From: Clostridiales bacterium
GTDB lineage: Bacteria; Bacillota; Clostridia; Oscillospirales; Oscillospiraceae
Direction of reading: 5' to 3'
Assembly: GCA_022775085.1 (NCBI GenBank)
Contig: JALFJQ010000039.1
Coordinates: 1 to 64,000, forward strand
Length of the DNA stretch: 64,000 nucleotides
Below are positions 41,956 to 49,481 of the stretch, piece by piece. Both the position numbers and the translations under genes were made by a program. The notes beneath the pieces were generated by a model. The model saw nothing but the letters and a program-made list of their open reading frames with translations, was not told the origin of the DNA and did no database searches. Position 1 is the stretch's first letter, and the number at the start of each line of letters is the position of its first letter.

Positions 41956-42303
41956 ATGGGGGACGGGAATGCCCTGTATCAAAGCTTTTTGTCGGCGGCG
42001 CGGGAGCCGGTTCGGCTGGATCTGGCTGTCCGGTGCTATTTTGGCGGGGGAGTTTCCGTGGAAGCGTCCAGGGAACTGGAAGCCTACCTGAAGCGCAGAG
42101 TTCGTCCGCTCATGGAGCTGCTGATGCGGCAGGACGCGCTGCCAAAGCTGGAACAGCTGTCATCGGCGGGATGGCTGAGCCCGCAGTTGGTGGAGGATGG
42201 ACTGGATATGGCGATCCGATTGAAAAAGACAGAGGCCTTTGTCTGGCTGCTTCGGTGGAAAGCGGAACATTCCGGCTTTCCTGACCGGGATTTTTCTCTG
42301 TGA
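41956..42303 (+). CDS. uncharacterised protein, first gene of the MoxR-VWA cassette
   Basis: 115 residues, helical and without membrane segments (RELEAYLKRRVRPLMELLM, LSPQLVEDGLDMAIRLKK). AAGGAG precedes the ATG. Its stop overlaps the beginning of the VWA gene, so they are co-translated. The helical repeat-like pattern suggests an adaptor for the ATPase/VWA pair; this is inference from position. Confidence 0.75.
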   Translation: MGDGNALYQSFLSAAREPVRLDLAVRCYFGGGVSVEASRELEAYLKRRVRPLMELLMRQDALPKLEQLSSAGWLSPQLVEDGLDMAIRLKKTEAFVWLLRWKAEHSGFPDRDFSL

Positions 42304-42305
42304 AT

Positions 42306-43538
42306 ATGGAACGAAAAGAAGAAAGGAGCGCCCTGTGCGGTGGGATCATCAGCACCTGTCGGGCAGAGCTGTGTGATCTGTTTCCAAATCTGGATGCCGC
42401 CTTTGCGGGCCTTAGCTGGAAGGAAAGCGGGCAGCGGGGCTTCCGGGCGGATGGGGACAGGGTGTGGTACTGCCCGGATGATCTGATCGGCCTGTACGCC
42501 CGATCCCCGGGCGCCGTCCGGCGGGGGTATCTGCATATGCTTCTGCACTGGCTGTTCCTGCACCCGTATTCCGATCATGCCGATGAACGGCTGTGGGATC
42601 TGGCCTGCGATATTTCGGTGGAGAATCTGATCGGGGAACAGAAGCTGGGCAGAATTTCCGATGACAAAACACGGAATCTTCCGCAGGATCTGAGGGAAGC
42701 TGCCGGGTCAGCGGAGCAGGTCTATGAATATTTGAAAGAAGGCCGTTATGACGGTTCTCTGGAGGAACTGGAAGCGGCGTTTGCCTTTGACGATCACAGC
42801 CTTTGGCGGGCGTCTGCGGGGCAGGGCAGCAGAGAAAAATGGGAACGGCTGCTGCTCTCTGCCTCCGGTCAAAAGACCGGGCTGGGTCAGCGAGGCCGCA
42901 CCCCCGGCGGGGGAGAGGAAGCCCCTCCCGACGAAAAAAGCGGCGAATTTGATTACCGGGCCTACCTGCGGCGGTTTACTTTCCTCCGGGAAGAGATCCA
43001 GCTGGACCCGGAGAGCTTCGACTATGCCTGGTATCAGCTGGGCATGGAGCGTTACGGCACCATGCCGCTGATTGAGCCGCTGGAATACAGGGAGGTGCGG
43101 CGGCTGGAGGAGCTGGTCATTGCCATCGATACCTCCGGTTCCTGCACGGCGGAAACCGTTGGAAGATTTCTGGCGGAAACCTATAAAATCCTCTCCTCAC
43201 AGGAGAATTTCTTCCGGAAAATGAAGGTGTATTTCATCCAGTGCGACTGCGTCATACAGGACGTGACCCTGATTACCTCCCGGGAGGACTGGATGGACTA
43301 CGCAAAGAAAATCCGGATTCAGGGCCGGGGCGGCACGGATTTTACGCCGGTGTTCGACTTTGTGCGGAAATTGAGAGAGCAGCGGGAGCTGAAGAATTTG
43401 AAGGCCCTGCTGTATTTTACCGACGGCGACGGAGTGTACCCCTCGGCCCCGCCGGATTATGAGACGGCTTTTGTGCTGCTGCAAGGCTCCGGGCATCCGG
43501 AGCTGGTGCCCAAGTGGGGTAGATGTCTGTTATTGTAG
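42306..43538 (+). CDS. VWA-like protein with degenerate metallopeptidase domain (DUF2201-like)
   Basis: About 410 residues. The N-terminal half has GYLHMLLHWLFLHPY followed by LWDLACDISVE, the layout of a putative zinc peptidase domain, but HELLH is replaced by HMLLH, so the catalytic Glu is absent. The C-terminal VWA-like half has IAIDTSGSC (MIDAS), GGTDF and YFTDGDG. It starts at the stop of the 115-residue gene (ATG 42306, or GTG 42300). Partner of the MoxR-type ATPase downstream. Confidence 0.85.
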   Translation: MERKEERSALCGGIISTCRAELCDLFPNLDAAFAGLSWKESGQRGFRADGDRVWYCPDDLIGLYARSPGAVRRGYLHMLLHWLFLHPYSDHADERLWDLACDISVENLIGEQKLGRISDDKTRNLPQDLREAAGSAEQVYEYLKEGRYDGSLEELEAAFAFDDHSLWRASAGQGSREKWERLLLSASGQKTGLGQRGRTPGGGEEAPPDEKSGEFDYRAYLRRFTFLREEIQLDPESFDYAWYQLGMERYGTMPLIEPLEYREVRRLEELVIAIDTSGSCTAETVGRFLAETYKILSSQENFFRKMKVYFIQCDCVIQDVTLITSREDWMDYAKKIRIQGRGGTDFTPVFDFVRKLREQRELKNLKALLYFTDGDGVYPSAPPDYETAFVLLQGSGHPELVPKWGRCLLL

Positions 43539-43546
43539 GAGAGGCT

Positions 43547-45052
43547 ATGAATATTCAGCAAGCGAAGGAAGAAATCGTGCATACCGTGCGGGCATATCTC
43601 CAAAAGGATGAGGAGGGGGCGTACTGCTTCCCGGCGGCGCAGCAGCGTCCGCTGTTGCTGATGGGCCCGCCGGGTATCGGAAAGACCGCCATTATGGAAC
43701 AGGCGGCGGCCCAATGCGGCGTGGAGCTGGTGGCCTATACTATGACCCACCACACCCGGCAGAGCGCCGTGGGCCTGCCGAAAATCGTGGAAAAAACCTA
43801 CGGCGGCGCGGCCGTGACCGTGACGGAATATACCATGAGTGAGATCATTGCCTCGGTGTACGATGCCATGGAACGAACGGGGAACCGGGAGGGAATCCTG
43901 TTTCTGGACGAGATCAACTGTGTCTCCGAGACACTGGCACCCACCATGCTGCAATTTTTGCAGAACAAGACCTTCGGCACCCATCGACTGCCTGAGGGAT
44001 GGGTGGTGGCGGCGGCAGGCAATCCGCCGGAATACAACAAATCCGTCCGGGAATTCGATGTGGTGACATTGGACCGGGTGCGGCAGATCAATGTGGAGGC
44101 GGATCTTCCCGTCTGGCTGGACTACGCCCGGGAAAAACAGCTCCATGGGGCGGTGATTTCCTATTTGACCGTCAAGCCGGACCGGTTTTATGCCATAGAA
44201 CGCAAAAATGGGGAACTGTCCTTCGTGACGGCCCGGGGCTGGGAGGACCTGTCCCGGATTTTGCTGAGCTATGAGGAACTGAACGCACCCATTACGGAAG
44301 CGCTGGTGTCCCAGTACCTGCACCGGGAGGATACCGTCCGGGACTTTGCCGCCTATTACCGCCTGTACCGCAGATACGGTACGGATTACGGCATCGCCGA
44401 GCTGCTGGACGGTGCTCTTTCCGCGGATGCCTATCAGGAAAAAGTCACCATGGCCGCCGGCGGCAGCTTTGACGAACGGGTCAGCGTGGTGAACCTGATT
44501 TTGGAGAGTTTGCAGACACGGCTGCGGGAATACCGTGAACTGGACGCCAAGGCGGTACAGCTGCACGATGTTCTTCGCCGCTTCCGGGGGCTGTCCCAGA
44601 CGCTGCCGGAGTTCATTGCCGCGAACCGCACGGCTCTGGACGTGAAGCGGAAAAACAATCTCATCTCCCGGGAGGATGCCCGCCGGGAAAGCTGGGTGCT
44701 GAGCCGCCTGGAGCAGATGGAAACGGTGGTACGGGAGCGGCGCATCCGGGAGAAGGATGGGGCGTTCGCCTGCCTGAAAGAGCAGCTTCAGGAGGATTTG
44801 TCCCGGCGGGAGGCATCCGTCGCCGCGGTGGGCAGGGGGCTGGAAACCGCTTTCCGGTTTGTGCTGGACAGCTTCGGCCAGGGGCAGGAGCTGACACTGC
44901 TGGTGACCTGCCTGACCAAAATGCCGGATGCCCAGAATTATCTCCGGCGTCATGGCTGTAACGCCTATCTGCGCTATGCGGATGTGCTGCTGTATCACGA
45001 ACAGGAGCAGACGCTTCAGAAGGCATGCAGGGCATTGCTGGGAAATGCTTGA
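43547..45052 (+). CDS. MoxR-type AAA+ ATPase
   Basis: About 501 residues. Walker A GPPGIGKTA, Walker B ILFLDEIN, sensor AAGNPPEYN and an Arg-containing LDRVRQINV; then a long helical C-terminal region (about 300-500) with coiled-coil tendency. MoxR ATPases paired with VWA proteins act as metal-insertion or maturation chaperones (as in RavA-ViaA). The ATG at 43547 follows GGAGAGGCT; the stretch before it overlaps the VWA gene. Confidence 0.88.
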   Translation: MNIQQAKEEIVHTVRAYLQKDEEGAYCFPAAQQRPLLLMGPPGIGKTAIMEQAAAQCGVELVAYTMTHHTRQSAVGLPKIVEKTYGGAAVTVTEYTMSEIIASVYDAMERTGNREGILFLDEINCVSETLAPTMLQFLQNKTFGTHRLPEGWVVAAAGNPPEYNKSVREFDVVTLDRVRQINVEADLPVWLDYAREKQLHGAVISYLTVKPDRFYAIERKNGELSFVTARGWEDLSRILLSYEELNAPITEALVSQYLHREDTVRDFAAYYRLYRRYGTDYGIAELLDGALSADAYQEKVTMAAGGSFDERVSVVNLILESLQTRLREYRELDAKAVQLHDVLRRFRGLSQTLPEFIAANRTALDVKRKNNLISREDARRESWVLSRLEQMETVVRERRIREKDGAFACLKEQLQEDLSRREASVAAVGRGLETAFRFVLDSFGQGQELTLLVTCLTKMPDAQNYLRRHGCNAYLRYADVLLYHEQEQTLQKACRALLGNA

Positions 45053-45077
45053 AAAGCTGTACAGATTGTGCTATTAT
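45049..45077 (+). promoter_or_regulatory. promoter of uridine phosphorylase
   Basis: TTGAAA, 17-base spacer, TATTAT; its -35 overlaps the stop of the MoxR gene. Confidence 0.75.
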
Positions 45078-45109
45078 TTTTCTATCTAAACTGGAAAGGA
45101 TGACGAATC

Positions 45110-45877
45110 ATGCAGGATATTGGTATGCAGTTTCACATTCACTGCAAGACGGGGGACGTGGGGCGTTATGTGTTTCTCCCCGGCGACCCGGGGCGCTGTG
45201 AATCCATTGCCAGCTATTTTGACAAACCCGTGCACATCGGCATGAACCGGGAGTACAATGTCTATACCGGCACTATGCTGGGAGAAAAGGTTACGGTCTG
45301 CTCCACGGGAATCGGCGGCCCCTCTGCCTCCATTGCCATGGAGGAGCTGCATAACATCGGCGCGGATACCTTCATCCGGGTTGGCACCTGCGGCGGCATC
45401 GACATGGAGGTGCTGCCGGGGGACGTGGTGGTTGCCACTGGTGCTATCCGTTTTGAGCACACCTCTCTGGAGTACGCCCCCATCGAGTTCCCGGCGGTGC
45501 CGGATTTTGAAATCACCGCCGCGCTGAAGGCTGCCAGCGAAGCTCTGGGCTATCGCACCCACACCGGTGTGGTGCAGTGCAAGGATTCCTTCTACGGCCA
45601 GCACAGTCCGGAAAAATCCCCGGTTTCCTATGAGCTGCTGCAAAAGTGGGAGGGCTGGAAGCGCCTTGGGGTCAAGGCCAGCGAGATGGAATCCGCGGCC
45701 CTGTTTGTGGTGGCGGCGGCCCTGGGCGTCCGCTGCGGCAGCTGCTTCCACGCGGTGTGGAATCAGGAGCGGGAAAAGGCAGGCCTTGCCATGCCCATGA
45801 CCGAGGACACCTCCGGCGCGGTGAAGGTGGGCATCGAGGCCATGAAGCGCATCATCGCCGCCGACAAGGCAAAATAA
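45110..45877 (+). CDS. udp: uridine phosphorylase
   Basis: 255 residues of the nucleoside phosphorylase-I family. Phosphate loop GDPGR ([13 protein letters not shown]), [24 protein letters not shown], and [16 protein letters not shown] with the ribose-binding Met-Glu pair. The Gln/Arg region for uracil ([12 protein letters not shown]) supports uridine over purine substrates. Splits uridine with phosphate for salvage. Confidence 0.92.
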   Translation: MQDIGMQFHIHCKTGDVGRYVFLPGDPGRCESIASYFDKPVHIGMNREYNVYTGTMLGEKVTVCSTGIGGPSASIAMEELHNIGADTFIRVGTCGGIDMEVLPGDVVVATGAIRFEHTSLEYAPIEFPAVPDFEITAALKAASEALGYRTHTGVVQCKDSFYGQHSPEKSPVSYELLQKWEGWKRLGVKASEMESAALFVVAAALGVRCGSCFHAVWNQEREKAGLAMPMTEDTSGAVKVGIEAMKRIIAADKAK

Positions 45878-45882
45878 GGAAG

Positions 45883-45913
45883 AAGGGCACGCCAAATCCG
45901 GCGTGCCCTTTTG
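45883..45913. terminator. terminator between udp and a convergent gene
   Basis: AAGGGCACGCC/GGCGTGCCCTT stem followed by TTTT; serves both directions. Confidence 0.85.
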
Positions 45914-45914
45914 G

Positions 45915-46235
45915 TTACTCCTCCAGATACTGGACGAAATCCAGCGTCATGTAGTCCAGAATCACGTGCTTGTCCGGGGTCTTGCCCATGGTGACCCGGT
46001 GGCAGTGAACCTCCCAGACCTTCTGCCCGGCAAGTTCGGACTTTTTGATCTCAAACACATGGTTCCAGCTGCGGCCCTCCATGTATTCCTCATCCCGGAC
46101 GAAGCGGATCAGCTCCAGCTTCCGGAAGTGGAAGGTGGGGAAGGCGTTTTTGATGCAGGTCTCAAACAGTGTTTCGGCATCTCGAACACTGCCCATTTCG
46201 AAGGTGCTGCGGATCATAGCTCCATAGTCTTGCAT
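45915..46235 (-). CDS. hypothetical protein
   Basis: 106 residues, soluble, alpha/beta by eye (FHFRKLELIRFVRDEEYM, then KVWEVHCHRVTMGK). No known motif recognised. It is followed on its 5' side by the thioesterase gene in the same direction (15-base gap), so the two probably share a transcript. Ends at the udp terminator. Confidence 0.7.
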   Translation of the reverse strand: MQDYGAMIRSTFEMGSVRDAETLFETCIKNAFPTFHFRKLELIRFVRDEEYMEGRSWNHVFEIKKSELAGQKVWEVHCHRVTMGKTPDKHVILDYMTLDFVQYLEE

Positions 46236-46250
46236 AACTGAACCCTCCTT

Positions 46251-46637
46251 CTAAAGTTTCTGATATGCCTTGTCCAGAAATCTCTGGCTGTTTACGATGA
46301 CGCGCCTGTGGGTGCCCTTTCCGATTTCTCCGGCTTCATCGAAGGCTCGCAGGGCGAAGGTGATGACCTTGCCGTCAACCTCTGTTACCTCTGCCTCGGC
46401 CCGAACCTCCAGCCCCACGGGGGTGGCGGACAGGTGCTCGATGTTCAGCATGGTGCCGACGCTGGTTGTGCCCTCGGCAAGGGCGGGGGCGATGGCTTCG
46501 CAGGCGGCGCCCTCCATGAGCGCTGCCATGCAGGGGGTGGCATAGACCAGCAGATCACCGGAGCCGACCATGGCGGCGGTATCCTCCCGCTCGACCAATG
46601 TGGTTGCCTCGCCCTTCATGCCAATTGTTATCTCCAT
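46251..46637 (-). CDS. hotdog-fold thioesterase (FlK-like)
   Basis: About 128 residues. Hotdog fold with VYATPCMAALMEGAACEAI, TSVGTMLNIEHLSATPVG and THRRVIVN. This resembles fluoroacetyl-CoA thioesterase-like proteins, which hydrolyse short acyl-CoAs; the true substrate is unknown. Start ATG 46637 or GTG 46646; AAAGGGG lies slightly upstream. Confidence 0.8.
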   Translation of the reverse strand: MEITIGMKGEATTLVEREDTAAMVGSGDLLVYATPCMAALMEGAACEAIAPALAEGTTSVGTMLNIEHLSATPVGLEVRAEAEVTEVDGKVITFALRAFDEAGEIGKGTHRRVIVNSQRFLDKAYQKL

Positions 46638-46661
46638 GGGTATCACGACCCCTTTCTGTGA

Positions 46662-46752
46662 GTGTGGAGAGTGAAGAGTGGAGAGTGAAGAAAATTGCAC
46701 CAGTATATAAAATTCATCGCCGAAGGCGATACCACAACTCCACACTCCACAC
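46662..46752. repeat. inverted-repeat element with GTGGAGAGTG motifs
   Basis: Left part repeats GTGGAGAGTGAAGA twice; the right end CTCCACACTCCACAC is its inverted counterpart; the middle has a perfect hairpin ATCGCC-GAA-GGCGAT. No gene. Looks like a MITE-type repeat. Confidence 0.6.
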
Positions 46753-46813
46753 TGCAAACCCCTCACTATACTTAAAATATATCTCAAAACAGGGCGGCTG
46801 TCAATGAAAAAGC

Positions 46814-46841
46814 TTGCCTTTTCTCCCGGGAGTGTTATAAT
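46814..46841 (+). promoter_or_regulatory. promoter of pncB
   Basis: TTGCCT, 16-base spacer, TATAAT; AAGAGGTG then leads into the ATG at 46874. Confidence 0.7.
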
Positions 46842-46873
46842 GAACCCATTCATCAGAAAGAGGTGACCAACCT

Positions 46874-48328
46874 ATGGTTATCAACGACAAATTAAATCTT
46901 ACCATGCTTTGCGACTACTACGAGCTGACTATGAGCCAGGGCTACTTCGCCACCGGCTACTGCGACCGAATTGCCTACTTCGACCTGTTCTTCCGCCAGT
47001 GCCCCGACGGCGGCGGCTTTGCCATCGCGGCTGGACTGGAGCAGATCATCCAGTATGTGAAGGATCTGCACTTCGGCCCGGAGGACATCGACTATCTGCG
47101 CAGCCGGAATATGTTCAGCGAGGAATTTTTGCGGTATCTGGCGGATTTCAAGTTCACCGGCGACATCTGGGCCGTGCCGGAAGGAACCCCCATTTTCCCC
47201 AATGAGCCGATCATTACGGTGCGTGCTCCCGCCATTCAGGCCCAGCTGGTGGAGACCTATATGCTGCTGTGCATCAACCACCAGAGTCTGATTGCCACCA
47301 AGTCCAACCGTATCGTCCGGGCTGCCGAGGGACGGACGGTGCTGGAGTTCGGCTCCCGCCGGGCACAGGGTGCGGACGCCGCCATTTTGGGCGCGAGAGC
47401 TGCCTACATCGGCGGCTGCCATGGCACCGCCTGTACCATCTCCGACCAGCTGTTTGGCGTAAAAGCCGGCGGCACTATGGCCCACGCCTGGGTGCAGATG
47501 TTCGACAGCGAATATGAAGCCTTCAAGGCCTATGCCCAGATGTACCCCAACAACGCCGTGCTGCTGGTGGACACCTACAACACCCTGAAATCCGGCGTGC
47601 CCAACGCCATCCGGGTATTCAACGAAGTCCTGAAGCCCATGGGCATCACCAAGTGCGGCATCCGCCTGGACTCCGGCGACATGGCTTACCTGACCCAGCA
47701 GGCGAGAATTATGCTGGACGCGGCGGGCTGGACGGAGTGCGCCATTTCCGTGTCCAACTCTCTGGACGAGTATATCATCCGGGACATTCTGCGGCAGGGC
47801 GCGAAAATCGACCTGTTCGGCGTGGGCGAGCGGCTGATTACTGCGAAAAGCGAACCGGTGTTCGGCGGTGTGTACAAGCTTGCCGCCGTGGAGGAGCCGG
47901 ACGGCACCATCGTGCCCAAGATCAAAATTTCCGAGAACGTGGTGAAGATCACCAACCCCCACTATAAGAAGCTGTACCGTTTCTTCGCCAAGGATACGGG
48001 CAAGGCCATCGCCGACTACATGACCGTCTACGACGAGGTGGTGGACGACAGCAAGGATCTGGAGATTTTTGACCCCGAGGCTACATGGAAGACCAAGCAG
48101 GTCTACAACTTCACTGCCAAGGAGCTGCAGGTGCCCATTTTCAAGGGCGGCGAGCTGGTCTATGAGCTGCCCACCCTGGAGGAGATTCGCAGCTATTGCA
48201 AGGAGCAGGTGGAAACCCTGTGGGACGAGGTCAAGCGGTTTGACAACCCCCAGACCTATTATGTTGACCTGTCTCAGAAGCTGTGGGACGTGAAGTACGG
48301 CCTGCTCAAGCGAAATGGCAAACAGTAA
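46874..48328 (+). CDS. pncB: nicotinate phosphoribosyltransferase
   Basis: 484 residues. Makes nicotinate mononucleotide from nicotinate and PRPP in NAD salvage. N-terminal LTMLCDYYELTMSQGYF, EFGSRRAQGADAAI, GTMAHAWVQMF (with the phosphorylated-His region) and GIRLDSGDMAYL are family hallmarks. Overlaps the following membrane gene by 14 bases. Confidence 0.95.
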   Translation: MVINDKLNLTMLCDYYELTMSQGYFATGYCDRIAYFDLFFRQCPDGGGFAIAAGLEQIIQYVKDLHFGPEDIDYLRSRNMFSEEFLRYLADFKFTGDIWAVPEGTPIFPNEPIITVRAPAIQAQLVETYMLLCINHQSLIATKSNRIVRAAEGRTVLEFGSRRAQGADAAILGARAAYIGGCHGTACTISDQLFGVKAGGTMAHAWVQMFDSEYEAFKAYAQMYPNNAVLLVDTYNTLKSGVPNAIRVFNEVLKPMGITKCGIRLDSGDMAYLTQQARIMLDAAGWTECAISVSNSLDEYIIRDILRQGAKIDLFGVGERLITAKSEPVFGGVYKLAAVEEPDGTIVPKIKISENVVKITNPHYKKLYRFFAKDTGKAIADYMTVYDEVVDDSKDLEIFDPEATWKTKQVYNFTAKELQVPIFKGGELVYELPTLEEIRSYCKEQVETLWDEVKRFDNPQTYYVDLSQKLWDVKYGLLKRNGKQ

Positions 48329-48815
48329 AAAAACTTCCGCCTACAGCATGGCCCTGGGGGGCCTGCTGGCGGCGCTGGGGGTGGTAGTCATGAGCCTTGG
48401 AACAATCATCCCCGTGGCCACCTACATCTGCCCCATGATCTGCATGATCTTGGCCCAGGTGGTGCTGAAAACCAGCGGCACCCGGGTTGGATGGGCCTGG
48501 TACGGGGCGGTGGCGATTTTGTCGCTGCTGCTGGCTCCCGACAAGGAAGCGGCGGCGGTGTTTGCGGCCCTGGGCTATTACCCCATCGTCAAGCCCCGGC
48601 TGGAAAAGACCAAATGGCCCTGGCTGTGGAAAGCGGTGCTGTTCAACGCAGTCATTCTGACGCTGTACTGGCTGCTCATGCACCTGTTCGGGATGGACGC
48701 TCTGGCGGAGGAATTTGCCGAAGCGGGAGCGGTGATGACGGCGGTGATGCTTTTGCTGGGCAATGTGATTTTCTTCCTGCTGGACAGGGTGCTGAGCAAG
48801 CGCTTCCGAAGATAG
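48315..48815 (+). CDS. small polytopic membrane protein, candidate ECF S-component for niacin
   Basis: 166 residues, five or six hydrophobic helices, starting with KKTSAYSMALGGLLAALGVV, which resembles the first helix of vitamin S-components. It is translationally coupled to pncB, and a general EcfA1A2T module is encoded at 23.4-26 kb. Together this suggests nicotinate uptake; it is inference, and another membrane family is possible. Confidence 0.6.
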   Translation: MANSKKTSAYSMALGGLLAALGVVVMSLGTIIPVATYICPMICMILAQVVLKTSGTRVGWAWYGAVAILSLLLAPDKEAAAVFAALGYYPIVKPRLEKTKWPWLWKAVLFNAVILTLYWLLMHLFGMDALAEEFAEAGAVMTAVMLLLGNVIFFLLDRVLSKRFRR

Positions 48816-48821
48816 AAACAG

Positions 48822-48846
48822 TAGGGGCGGTCATTGGCCGCCCCTA
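48822..48846. repeat. short GC-rich palindromic repeat
   Basis: TAGGGGCGG-TCATTGG-CCGCCCCTA hairpin between genes. It shares the GTAGGGGCGG/GGTCAT character with the larger element at 56494-56603. Confidence 0.6.
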
Positions 48847-48865
48847 TGGTGACGAACGAGGGCCT

Positions 48866-49123
48866 ATGTGGTATTTATACATTCTCCGTTGCGGGGACGG
48901 CACGTTATATACCGGCATCACCACGGATGTACATCGGCGGTTGGAAGCCCACCGGCAGGGAAGGGGAGCCAAATATACCAGGGGCCGTGGGCCTCTGGAA
49001 CTGACCTATCAGGAGGAATGCGGCACCCATTCTGAGGCCCTGAAACGGGAATTGGCGGTGAAGCAGATGTCCCGGGCGGAAAAAGAAACTCTGATTGAAA
49101 AATTTCCCGGGAAAGGGACTTGA
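48866..49123 (+). CDS. GIY-YIG nuclease-superfamily protein (UPF0213-like)
   Basis: 85 residues. YLYILRCGDGTLYTGITTD is the GIY-YIG motif, followed by RRLEAHRQGRGAKYTRGRGP and a Glu/Lys-rich helix. Stand-alone small GIY-YIG proteins have unclear roles, possibly DNA repair. The feoAB promoter -35 overlaps its stop. Confidence 0.9.
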   Translation: MWYLYILRCGDGTLYTGITTDVHRRLEAHRQGRGAKYTRGRGPLELTYQEECGTHSEALKRELAVKQMSRAEKETLIEKFPGKGT

Positions 49124-49148
49124 CAAATGAAGCTGGTGGAGGTATTCT
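49120..49148 (+). promoter_or_regulatory. feo promoter
   Basis: TTGACA, 17-base spacer, TATTCT. The first operator-like palindrome begins 10 bases after the -10, where a bound repressor would block transcription. Confidence 0.8.
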
Positions 49149-49157
49149 ATCTGCGAA

Positions 49158-49175
49158 AGTTAGGCGGCGCTAACT
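49158..49175. promoter_or_regulatory. iron-repressor-type operator 1 (feoA)
   Basis: AGTTAG-GCGGCG-CTAACT: perfect 6-bp arms, 6-base spacer; one of three matching sites. Confidence 0.7.
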
Positions 49176-49180
49176 ACAGT

Positions 49181-49198
49181 AGTTAGCTGCTGCTAATA
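49181..49198. promoter_or_regulatory. iron-repressor-type operator 2 (feoA)
   Basis: AGTTAG-CTGCTG-CTAATA: same spacing, one weaker arm, 23 bases after the first site (two helical turns), ending just before the feoA AGGAGG. Confidence 0.6.
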
Positions 49199-49213
49199 AA
49201 AGGAGGGCAAACG

Positions 49214-49435
49214 ATGCGAACATTGAAGGACGCGAAAATCGGACAGTCCGTGGTGGTTTTGAAGCTCCACGGGGAGGGCGCGGTGCGCCGAAGGATTATG
49301 GACATGGGCATTACGAAAAACGTGGAGGTTTTCATCCGCAAGGTGGCCCCGCTGGGGGATCCCATTGAGGTGTGCGTCCGGGGCTACGAGCTGAGCCTGC
49401 GCAAGGCCGATGCGGAAATGATTGAAATCTATTGA
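49214..49435 (+). CDS. feoA: ferrous iron transport protein A
   Basis: 73 residues, SH3-like FeoA domain: GQSVVVLKLHGEGAVRRRIMDMG, then VAPLGDPIEVCVRGYELSLR. Helps FeoB take up Fe(II). AGGAGG upstream of ATG. Two operator-like palindromes lie between promoter and gene. Confidence 0.96.
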   Translation: MRTLKDAKIGQSVVVLKLHGEGAVRRRIMDMGITKNVEVFIRKVAPLGDPIEVCVRGYELSLRKADAEMIEIY

Positions 49436-49448
49436 TTTTTTGCATATC

Positions 49449-49466
49449 AGTTAGCTAAACCTAACT
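49449..49466. promoter_or_regulatory. iron-repressor-type operator 3 (feoA-feoB gap)
   Basis: AGTTAG-CTAAAC-CTAACT: perfect arms, same 18-base layout, just ahead of the feoB ribosome-binding site. Confidence 0.65.
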
Positions 49467-49481
49467 TGAAAGGAAGGCAAT

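Noticed and set aside
43457-44998. 513-codon minus-strand open frame
   Set aside because: Shadow of the MoxR ATPase gene.
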